DNA of 64,000 bases from positions 6,718,501 to 6,782,500 of the forward strand of contig CM072342.1 of the NCBI GenBank assembly GCA_036874045.1. The letters are read 5' to 3'. Source of the DNA: Cymodocea nodosa. Taxonomy: Eukaryota; Streptophyta; Magnoliopsida; Alismatales; Cymodoceaceae. The notes beneath the pieces are model-generated. The model worked only from the letters and a program-made list of their open reading frames with translations. It had not been told where the DNA came from and searched no databases. The position numbers and the translations under genes were made by a program. Shown piece by piece: positions 10,893 to 21,059 of the stretch (position 1 is the first letter of the stretch; each line of letters starts with the position of its first letter).

Positions 10893-12459
10893 TGTAGGAT
10901 CGTATGGCTACACAAGAGGGGGGTGAATTGTGTATTTTTAATATTTTCTGAAATATAATTGAAACTTTAAAACTCAAAAACAAGTCGAGACATTGTTTTC
11001 ATAAAATCATTTTTATTCAAGGTTTCAATTACAATATACAATTCAATTCTCCTCAGAAAATGTAGATGCAATTATATTTCGATACCATATATCATCTAAA
11101 CAATTTCATAACTACAAACAGTGAAAACTAATTTACGGAATTTGAAACTTTTCTCCCTGTTTGAGATCTTTCTTCTTCTTCTTTTTCTTCTTCAGCAATT
11201 CTTCAGTGACGAATATCTTGTCTTTTCATGCTTCACCGAATTTGCTTTCTTTTGATACTTCAAATCTTCAGTGACGAAAATCTTACCTTTTTATGCTTCA
11301 CTGAACTTTCTTCCACTTGAGAGATTTTCCCCGAGAAGGTGTTTTTGATCCCTGAAAATGATTTTTCTTTTGGTGTGCAGGGATGATTTGATCCTTGAAA
11401 AGATTTTTCGTTTTGTGTGCAAGGATAAATTGATCAACAAGAATTCTATGCCTTTTATACTGTATCTTCATTTCATGCATATCCTTCACGTTTAACCACC
11501 ACCAGTTTTCCACTTCTCCACGTCTTTTCTTTTTCCTTCATCAAAACACACACGTTCTAACCCACGTTTATATTTCGAATTTTCTTTAATCATCAGTCTT
11601 GGATCTCTGAAAAATTTCCTGCAAAATAAACTTTCTCGTCCAAAAGTTTTTCATCTGTGTAATAAGAAGTCGTTACTTTAATGTTAACTAAACGAGTAAC
11701 ATAAGTATATATATAACTTAACGAGTTCCTCATGTGCCATTTCATGTGACAAGTACTATAGCTAACTCAACGAACTTTGTCCGTGGTGTTATGATAACTC
11801 AACGAACCATCTTCGTTGTGTTATGATAACTCAACGAACCAGTAATACACAAATGTTTTTATAATAAGAATTTTACCACGTGCAAAAATAACAACTTAAG
11901 TTTATAACGCTAACCTAACGCGTTGCCTTAGTGTTCAATATAGCAACTCAACGCATTTAGTTATGTTAACTTAACGAGTTAAACATGTGCACCTCATGTG
12001 ATACAATACAACATTCGTAACTTATAATTTCACCACATGTATAACACTAACTTAACGAGTTCGTCTATTCTTTTACTCACTAACTTAATGAGTTATCACG
12101 TGACCTATTTTAACCTTTAAGCCTTTAACTTAACGAGTTCTCACGTGACCTCTATACAAACAAAACTCTAACTTAACGAGTTGTCTAAACGTGCACTGTT
12201 CATGATACAGAAGATATAACATTAAAACATATCATGCTTTTCAATAAAAACACACGTTAACTGAACGTTTAGCTAAATGAGAAATTAATGCAACGAAATG
12301 ACTAGTTATTAACTTCAAATCCAATACAGACAAGTATTTATATCAGTAAGCTTTTTCTGTATTAATTGATGATTTTAATTTCTTTTCACAAGCAATAGTA
12401 ATTGAGCAAATATGATTATTTTCATTCAGCACAAATCATCAAAACAAAAATACTCAACA
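10893..12459 (-). repeat. 5' LTR of the Sirevirus (1567 bp)
   Basis: Minus-strand ends are TGTTGAG... (12459) and ...CGATCCTACA (10893), i.e. TG...CA. From 11762 to about 12182 it holds an array of AACTCAACGAAC and AACTTAACGAGTT words with CACGTG/CATGTG boxes. Transcription should start downstream of the TATA box at 11451-11459. The first 148 bases match the 3' LTR; the rest does not align well with it. Confidence 0.9.
11451..11459 (-). promoter_or_regulatory. LTR TATA box
   Basis: The minus strand reads TATAAAAGG, a strong plant TATA box, between the U3 word array and the CT-rich R/U5 part of the LTR. It is the likely core promoter for gag-pol. Confidence 0.6.
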
Positions 12460-13976
12460 CTTCATTTTCTCTTTTTCTCTTACAGTTTTCGAATAAGCTT
12501 CATTCCTAAATTCTTCTAATTTAATCAATTGCATTTTTCTATTTTCAGCAGCTTGATTTAAATTAGTGTTCAAAATTTTTAATGCCCAATAAGCTTTATG
12601 TTCAATTTCAGCTAGTAAATGACAACTTTTTCCATATACTAACCTAAAAGGTGACATACCTAAGCTTGTCTTATAAGCAGTTCTATAAGCCCAAAGTGCA
12701 TTTATTAATCTATTAGCCTAATCTATTTTAGTAGGATTTACTACTTTTTCTAAGATTAACTTAATTTGTTTATTTGCACTTTCTACTTGTCTACTTGTTT
12801 GCGGATGATATGATGTTGCAATTTTGTGATTTACTCCATATTTCTTCATTAACTTGAGCATCATTTAAGGTTTTGCTTGCATAATGAATCACTCTAAGAG
12901 ATTTTTCTATATTCTGTCCCAACACTACTCCTACAACAAAATCAGATGTATCACACATTAATTCAAATGGATGACTCCAATTAGGTGCTTGTATTATAGG
13001 AGTTGAAATTAAGCTAGTCTTAAGCTTGAAAAATACTTCTTTGCAATTTTTATCAAAGTTGAATGAGACATCTTTTAATAGATTAGTTAAAGGTCTAGCT
13101 ATTTTGCTAAAATCTTTAATAAATCTTCTATAAAATCCTACATGTCCTAGAAATGATCTAATATCTTTTACTGATTTAGGTTCTGTTAGATTAGAAATTA
13201 CTTCTATTTTAGCTTTATCTACTTCCAACCCTTTCTTTGAAACAACATGTCTCAAGACTATTCATTGTTTAACCATGAAGTGACATTTTTCCCAATTTAG
13301 AACCAGATTTTTTTTCACACTGTGTTTTAATACTTGGTCTAAACTGTTTAAACACACTTCATATGAAATTCCATATACAGTAAAATCATCCATAAATATT
13401 TCTAAAAAATCTTCAGTCTTTTTAGTGAATATGTCCTGCATACACCTTTGAAAGTTGGTTAGTGCATTGCATAATCTGAATGACATTCTTAAAAGCATAA
13501 GTTCCATTAGGATAGGTGAAAGTTGTTTTCTCTTGATCCTCTAATGCTATTGAAACTTGGTTATATCCTGAATACCCGTCTAGGAAACAAAAATATTCTT
13601 GCCCTACTAATTTCTCTAGCATTTGATCTATAAAAGGTAAGAGAAAATTATCTTTCCTAGTCACAACATTTAGCTTTCTATAGCCTATACACACACTCCA
13701 ACTTGATTGAATTCTAGTAGGTATCAAGTCCTGACTTTCATTCTTAATAACTGTTAATCCTGATTTCTTAGGAACTACATGGATTGGACTAACCCATGAG
13801 CTATCAGAAATCAGATAAATTATATCATTATCTAACCATTTCATTATTTCCTTTCTGACTACTTTTTTAAGGTTTGGATTTAATCTCCTCTCAGGAATTC
13901 TAATTGGTTTAGCATTCTCTTCCAAATATATGTGGTGACAGGATAAAGTTGCACTTAACCCTTTTATATCAGTCAT
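12460..13976 (-). pseudogene. Athila-type Ty3/gypsy RT/RNase H/integrase, deleted and interrupted
   Basis: RT motifs are SWVSPIHVVPKKSG, FCFLDGYSGYNQ, the catalytic FMDD (EIFMDDFTVYG) and RSFLGHVGFYRRFIKDFSKI, all characteristic of the Athila clade. Frames change near 13430 and 13260. At about 12853 the start of RNase H (ASKTLNDAQ) is joined directly to late integrase (KKYGVNHKIATSYHPQ), so most of RNase H and the integrase N-terminus and first catalytic residues are deleted. Integrase has a TAG at 12718-12720 where the family has Trp, continues through MSPFRLVYGKSCHL, and is cut at 12459/12460 by the Sirevirus LTR. Clearly dead. Confidence 0.9.
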
Positions 13977-14264
13977 AGTCCATCCTATTGCTTCTTTATA
14001 AGTTTTTACTACATCTTTTAATTTAGCAATTTGATCCTCTTTTAAATCTAAAGTAATGATGATTGGACATGTTTGTTTTTCTTTCAGAAATATATAGGTT
14101 AATTCAGGAGGTAAATGTTTTAAATCTAAATGTTGACCATCAGAAGCTAGAGCTCCTAATTGAACATTCTCATCTTCTTTGTAAATCTCTTCTTGATCTC
14201 CTTCTACATTTATGCTTTCACTTACTTCTAAAGTTTCAAAATTTAGTTGCTTATTTAATTCTTC

Positions 14265-14879
14265 TTAAATCACATCATCTAGCATATCTCCTTCATCTTC
14301 TAAAAAGTCTATAGTATGTAAGGACATTTCTAACTCCTCAAACTTTTCTGGTTTGAAAATGTTTAATTGAGTATCCTCATTACCATATGCTAACTTCATC
14401 ACTCTAGTTTTACAATTTGTAATAGTCCTTGATGTTGCTAAGAATGGTCTACCCAAAATTAAAGATGTATCATGATTTTGATGCTTAATTTGTTGGAAAT
14501 CCAAAATCACAATATCAATAGGATATATGAAGTTCTTGATTTTAATTAAGACATCTTCTATTTTTCCTTTAGGGTATCTTATACTTCTATCAGCTAATTG
14601 AATAACAGCGCTAGTAGGAATTAAGTCTTCTAATCCTAAGGATGCAAATATATCACTCGGCATAACATTTATACCTGCACCTAGGTCTATTAAGGTTCTT
14701 TCTAAAATGGTATTTCCTATGGTGCATGATATAATAGGAATTCCAAGATCAGATAACTTTTTAGAAATTTGTGACAAAAATAGGAAACTACTTTGCTCAA
14801 CTAAAAACACTTTCCTTAAAACTTTTTGCTCTCTTTTCTTAGTATACCAATCCTTAAAAAACTTAGCACAAGGTGGCAT
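14265..14879 (-). pseudogene. Athila-type aspartic protease region of gag-pol
   Basis: Contains AKFFKDWYTKKR followed by the retropepsin motif DLGAGINVMPSD (family norm DLGASINLMP; the Ser after Ala is Gly here), LADRSIRYPKGKIEDVL and LILGRPFLATSR. This is the usual Athila gag-protease junction. It lies upstream of RT with a short decayed linker at 13977-14264. Confidence 0.85.
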
Positions 14880-15003
14880 TTTCTACAATAAATCTAACAA
14901 AGGTATGTTAACTTGTACTTTTTCAAAAATTTCTCTAATTTTTTCTTATTTCTTAGGAAATGTTTGTTGTAATCTTTTAGGATAGGGTGCTAATGATTGT
15001 GAT

Positions 15004-15971
15004 TTACAAGATTCTGTCTTTCATTTCATTTGGTTGATCATTTTTAGTCTCATTTTCATATTTAGTTTTGTCTTCATTGATTTCTAAGTTTTCAAATATT
15101 ACATTTTCATTATCATTTTGAATTTTGTTCCTATCCACCTTCATATTACTTTCTTTTTGAATTCTTGATGGTATATCAATTCTAGATCTTAATGTTATAC
15201 ATACATCTTCCAGATTTTCATTACTTTCATGATGTTCTTGTATTTCATTTTCATAATTATGAACTTTAACTATTTTTAGTTTTAAATTGCATTCTTTAAA
15301 TTCTATTGCATTGGTACTTTCTTTTATCTGTATATCTTGCAAATTATGCAAATCTATAACATTAAAGTTTTCATTTGTGTTTTCCTGTTGCATAGCTTGT
15401 AATTTCATTGTAAATTCATTCAATGCTTTTAGTTTTCTTTCCAAATCATCTAATCTCATTGCATTCAATTTTTGATCAATTTTCATTATGGTTTTTTCAG
15501 TTTCGTAGATGATATCAATTTTAGGTTCTGAATATTCTTTCTTATAGTTTAATTAGTTGACTTCTTATTGCTGACACATGTATTATTCCAATTTGTCCAT
15601 GTTCTACTCTAAACTATGCTCTAATCTGTCATACTTATCTCAAATTCCTTGTCTCTCAACATATTATACATTCTAAACTGACCATCAGTTGGGTAAACTA
15701 TAAGTTTCTCATACTCAACTCTATTATATTGAATATAATTCATTTGTTATTCATGTGATCTAACCATCTGTAATCGTCTCAATTTCAAACAATCAAAGAT
15801 GTCGTGACCTTCCAAATTGTAGAATTCACATATGCTAACTACAGGTTTCAGAAATCTTTGAGCATAAGCATATGCTATATTCTCAATTATAAAATAAAAC
15901 GCACAACACTTTTTTGCTATTAAAACAAAGCAGCACTCACAATTGCTTAGCTTCAACAATCTCCTCAGCAA
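15004..15971 (-). pseudogene. Athila-type gag C-terminal remnant
   Basis: Two open patches. 15747-15971 has a degenerate zinc knuckle, CEFYNLEGHDIFDC, in which the second Cys is Tyr. 15004-15486 is a charged, coiled-coil-like tail with many Glu, Asn and Lys residues, placed just before the protease as in Athila. The gag N-terminal capsid region is not recognisable, so the 5' part has been lost or scrambled. Confidence 0.6.
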
Positions 15972-16079
15972 CGATGCTAGAAAACTTGTATTGGGCTATT
16001 AACTTCTGTTTTTATTTTTATATCAACAATTACTTTTAGAAGTAAACAAACAACCTTTCACACAAATTAGATATTAAGT

Positions 16080-17970
16080 CAAATTTGTATTTTAACTACA
16101 AGTGCACAGTGTATATTGTATTTATGTGCAAGTACAGGTCGATCCTATAGAGAGATTACGTAAGAATTGTGTACTGTACTGATTTTTATATTGGAGTTTA
16201 TATGTGTTCAGTTAAACACTTCGTTGAGTTACAGTTAGCATAACAAACTTAGTTCGTGGAGTTATGGTTAACTCAACGAACTAACCTCGTGGACTTAAGT
16301 TAACTCCACGAGCCTATTTTTCCAGTTAAATACTGTTATTTACAGAGGAATTTGGCCAACCATTGGGCAGTTCCACAGATTGTAAATAACATCAATTAAG
16401 CTATTTAATGTTAGTTAATATTAGATTTATCATTAAGCAACACTAACATTCAGGTATTTCAAATAGTAACCATTAAAATCTTTTAGTATCTAGAACGAAT
16501 CAATTTCAGTAAACAATAAAACTATTTTCTATTTTCTGAATCAAACAAACGTAAAACATTCACAATACTGACAATGATAATGTTAATCACGATACAAAAT
16601 AAACAATACAATACTTTAATACTAAATGTAAACATAGATAATTTGTTGTTTTTGGTATTTTTGTTTTGATATGTTCTTGAAGATGAATGAAAGGTGAAAT
16701 GTAAAAATCTCTATCGATAGTAAAAACTTTTGTTACTACATGCGATGCGATTACACCATTGTAAACTTAATCACTTACAATCTTGCCTCCTCTCCTTATA
16801 GAATCGCGAATCAAGAATTGTAAGATGACCTCCTCTTCAGCATACTAGCATCAACCCCAAACAAAGGCTAGAAGTTTTACGATCTCTTGAGATATTAGTC
16901 GATGCTTGGTGAAAATGGCTTCCCTACTCGTGATGCAATCACTCCTCACAATGGTTGTTAGTCACTGTGTTTAGCTCGAAATCGACCTGACATCAGGAAA
17001 GTATCCTCACAAACCTTTGATGGTTGGTGATTTTGGTGGTGGTATGGAGCTTCAGGAAACTTTCGACGCTTCCTGTAGTTAGCGTAGTTCTCCACCTCTG
17101 CACACACTTTTTCTTCGTCTTTCTCCTCTTCTTTTATATTTCTTTCTATAGTAGCTACTTTTGCTTAGATGATCTGTTGGATTTCCTTCATTTATATCAA
17201 TGATGGTGATTTTTTCTTCATTCCACGAGTGAATTCCTATGTGATACATGAAATCATGGTTTCCTTCGAATTTCTAATTTTTACAACTGCTATAGTGGCA
17301 TATTAGAAAATAAATGGTCCGTAAAGTTACAGATAACTCAACGGACTTACTTCATTGATTTAACTATAAAACACGTGCAATAAAGAAATAACTTATAAGC
17401 TTACTAACACAGCGCATTACCGTAGTGTATATTCAATTAACTCAACACGTATAGTGATGCTAACTTAACGAGTTATACATGTGCAGTTCATGTGATATAC
17501 TAAATCATTTAATTTCAACATGTGCATAATTCTAACTTAACAAGTTCAGATATTTTGGATACTTATAAACCTAACTATTTGATGCTCAGATGCATTTCAG
17601 ATAGTTAACAAATAACTTACCGAACATTCACTTAAGTCATGTATTATAGTTACAACACGTGTACTCTAGGAAATAATAAAATATTCTTTAAGCATTTAAA
17701 ACATAACTATCTGGTACATGCAATATAACTCTCTGAAATAATAGAAAATTCGGATAATTAAGAATTTCAAAGTCTGTAACTTAACGACAGTTCAGAAATA
17801 TACTTAATTAATGCTAATTCCTTGAAATTATGCAGATTCCTTCATTAAAGTATATAACAGTGCAATTATAACATAATGGCTTAATTCTCATGTGATAAGC
17901 TAAATATTATGCAATTAACCATCATTTAACCGTTAATATTATGCACTTTTTCATTCTAAACAAGAAGGAA
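16080..17970 (-). repeat. Athila-type LTR relic containing Sirevirus-like word arrays
   Basis: Minus-strand sequence near 16090-16150 (TATAGGATCGACCTGTACTTGC ... CACTGTGCACTTG) resembles the R/U5 end of Athila LTRs, and the block lies just upstream of the gag remnant. 16213-16318 and 17330-17560 carry words such as AACTCAACGAAC, GTTCGTGGAGTTA and AACTTAACGAGTT. 17470-17550 aligns with 11960-12065 of the Sirevirus 5' LTR. Neither the Sirevirus LTR start nor its end is present. Exact ends are not defined; I found no Asp-tRNA primer site. Confidence 0.5.
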
Positions 17971-17981
17971 GTGGCAAGCTT

Positions 17982-19714
17982 TGAAAGGATCGAGTGGCAC
18001 ACTAGAGGGGGATGAATAGTGTCCTAATAAAATTTATTTTGCTTTTAAAAATTTTAGAAGCTATTAACACTAATGAACCCTGATTAATTGATTTTGAAAT
18101 TAAAACTTATAGTACAAAAAGTAAAGAACACAAAGAAATTTATAATGATTCCTCAAACTGGGTAGTCTACTCCTCAAAGCCACAACCTTAAGAATTCCAC
18201 TAAGTACTTTTAAGGCTAAGCACAAACCTTAAACAAGTTACTTTTGCAGGCTAAGCAACAACCTTACAGATGTTTTTAAAGGCTAAACAAAAACCTCACA
18301 CAAAGCACCAACTTTGTGTACTCAAGACCCCAATCTTGAGCAAGTGAAGTGTCACACTTCACTCTCTTCTCCAAGGCCCTAACCTTGTGAAGGGTATACT
18401 CACAACACCCTTGTGAGTTAGGGTTTTTAAAGCTAATGAGAAAATAGTTTAAAACTAGGAGTCACAGACTAAAAATGAAAAAGACACACAAGACTAGATC
18501 AACTCCAATGAAGAGTTGATAAAGAAGCTCTAAGGAGAATTCTTGATTGATCTGCAGTTTTTGATCTTCTGGACTTTGTTGTAGATGAATCTTCAAAATG
18601 TTTGCAGAATTGCTAAGCAGACAATTTCTCCTTTCGAGTGTTGAAAAAATTCTATGTGTATGTGTTTTAGTTTTCTATAAATCCTTTTTATTTTTCCTTC
18701 AAGATTTGCATAGGTGGAACGAATTCTGAAATAGTTAGATGCCTTATGCAGTAATTCATTTCCAACAACCTTCAATCATAATAAAGTCGAGATCTACAAT
18801 CAAAAGATATCTTGCCACAACGGTTAGTCAATTAATAATAGTTGCAATTTCTATAAAAATAAAATCTTCGGAGGCTTTTAGGAAATCAGAGACTTAGAAA
18901 GATAACTTGCCGAAACTCAAAATCATTTCGAATAGATAGAACTAACATTCCGAAAGACCACTTAAGTCATATATTAAAATTGAAACACGTGTTCTTCTGA
19001 AACAACATCATAAAATATTAAAAATAAACTATCCGATAGAGAAGGCATGTTTCGGATACTTATAAAAGATAACTCTCTGATCCTTAAGTCATTTTGGATA
19101 GTTACACAGGTAACCTTTCAAAAAGTCACTTAAGTCAGAAATAAAAAAAACTTAACTATCCGAAGCTTAAAACTAATTTTAGATACTTACTGAAGGTAAC
19201 TCTCAGATTCTTAAGAGTTTTCAGATAGTTACATGGTAACCTTCCGAAAAGTCACTTAAGTTAAGCGATGAGAGACTAACACATATCCTTCAAAAGAAAG
19301 TAACCGAAAATGCATTAAATCAGAGAAACAACTAACTATCCAGAATGAAAAACCTTAACTATCCAAAACTGAAGGGATTTCGGATACTTACCATAAAAGT
19401 TATATCCGAACATAAAAAGACTTAACTCACTGAAGATAAATACTTTTTGGATAGTTACTAATATAACTGTCTAAAAAGCCAAGAGAGAGGCTTAACCATC
19501 CGATTTGTCCTGTTTTGTTCGGTGACTTATAAATTAACTCTCTAATCAATACATTGTAGACAAAATAACCTGCTGAAATCTAATTTAAAAGACTTTGAGT
19601 ACATAGCAATTAGCCAAAATTCATTTAAGTAAAATGACAGCTAAAATATGGCAGAAATAATTAAACCACACGTTTTTCATCATCAAAATTAATTGATAAA
19701 TGATTGAACTAACA
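17982..19714 (-). repeat. solo Sirevirus-type LTR with imperfect 5-bp target duplication
   Basis: On the plus strand it starts TGAAAGGATCGAGTGG...CACTAGAGGGGGATGAATAG, like the ends of the other LTRs, and ends CATCATCAAAATT...AACTAACA. Flanks are agctt (17977-17981) and atctt (19715-19719), a duplication with one difference. No primer site or polypurine tract adjoins it, so it looks like a solo LTR. 18900-19530 carries the AACTATCCGAA / ACTTAAGT word array. Confidence 0.6.
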
Positions 19715-20380
19715 ATCTTTGGGTTTTGCTCCCATCATCAGATCCCAATGTTATGAAGCAAAGGTGTTGGAATGCTGTTGGGTTGTCATCACATGCTTTT
19801 GTCAAGCGAGTTGCAAGGTAGACCTTCCTATGAGAGGTGATGGCCGAGATGAAGAACGGTTGCAATGGGCCAATGATTTCTAGTGATGTATTGGGAGTGA
19901 GAGGCATTGGGCATCAAGCGACCTTGGAAAATGGAAGAGAGTTGTGAGCGGAAGGTGAGCGACAAGCTTCCTAGAAGAGGCGAGAGGCTACAAGTGGATG
20001 ACAAAAGCTTGTGACTAGGGGCAAGACTAAGAGGCGTCGAGCATCAAGCTTGACTTGTAGAGGTGTCGGGTGTTTACTTGATATGGTTGGGAAAATGAAT
20101 TCTCACCTTTTGGGTTGGGAATTCATTTTCCCAACTTTTACACTATTTTGGAATTTAAATTCTAATATATACAAACACCTCATTACTTGGAATATGATGA
20201 ATTTTTTTTTTAATTCCATCAGATTTCAAGTGCACAAATCCAACCTAAAGGTATCTTTAGGAACTCAACATTAATCTTTTCTAAACTTTTAATCTTGTTA
20301 TCAAACATACTAATATTTGTACTATTTTATATATTCCTATTTATAAAAGATGACAATTACGTCAATTTAATATTGAATGT
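19715..20380. other. unassigned stretch with a perfect 17-bp inverted repeat
   Basis: No gene is supported. 20086-20102 and 20119-20135 are perfect inverted arms (GTTGGGAAAATGAATTC) around a 16-base loop. GGGTGTTT at about 20068 and AAACACC at about 20175 suggest a small Tourist/Harbinger-type MITE, but no target duplication could be fixed. Confidence 0.35.
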
Positions 20381-20740
20381 GCATTTTTGCATGGGCAACT
20401 CTAGGGAACCATGTACACGTGGCAACTACCTGGTTACAAAAATAAGGATTATAACAACTGTGTATACAAAATGATTAAGACCATTTACGATTTGAGACAA
20501 GCTCTTCATACATGATATGATAAGTTTACATCTTACATAATTTAGGTTTTGATTTTTTTACAAAAGCTTAATTTTGTTTTAACTACTTTATTTAAACATA
20601 AAGATCTAAAGAAGTTGTCGTATTTTTAGGTATTTTCTATTTCTTATGTTGATGATTCTATTATTTTGAACCAATCTCATTATATCAATAATTTAGTTCA
20701 TAAAGCTAATCTTCAATGTTGCTAGGCTTTTTGTTCTCTA
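20381..20740 (+). pseudogene. Ty1/copia reverse transcriptase fragment
   Basis: One frame reads AFLHGQL, KMIKTIYDLRQALHT and ISYVDDSIIL, matching the copia RT core (family: AFLHG, IYGLKQAPR, YVDD), with four in-frame stops (TAG, TGA, TAG, TAG). It is isolated; no LTR or other pol domain adjoins it. Confidence 0.8.
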
Positions 20741-21059
20741 GCACAAATCTCTAAATTTACCAAAAAGGATGATAAATCTTTAGATAAGTCACATCCTAAT
20801 TAGGAATGCAACAATCATTGTATTAATATAAGAATATAGCAATCACTGTATTAATAAAAGAAGAAAAAAATTACTTATAAAATTATTAAAAAGTGTGAAT
20901 ATAACTTCCCCTTGATATTAATGTAAGACAGATATTTACTTTTAACAAAAATATTACATGCTACATATTATTTCTTTTTCACATAGAATACATAATTTGT
21001 TTATACAATACATTAGCTATTCTTTTTCTTTATTCTACACTCAAATTATTACTATAACA

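Larger units (their letters stand above)
1..12459 (-). mobile_element. Sirevirus-type Ty1/copia retrotransposon, left end outside window
   Basis: Read on the minus strand the order is 5' LTR (10893-12459), primer-binding site, gag, protease, integrase, reverse transcriptase, RNase H, a 1.56-kb spacer, a third ORF, polypurine tract, and a 3' LTR that runs off the window. Extra ORF after pol, several AGGGGGAG-type tracts and a methionine-tRNA primer site are the known traits of the Sirevirus (SIRE/Maximus) lineage. Gag and pol up to RT lie in one frame, broken by only three in-frame stops plus one frameshift near 6010, so the copy is decayed but not ancient. It sits inside the integrase of an Athila-type element; the other flank and its target duplication are outside the window. 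Confidence 0.9.
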
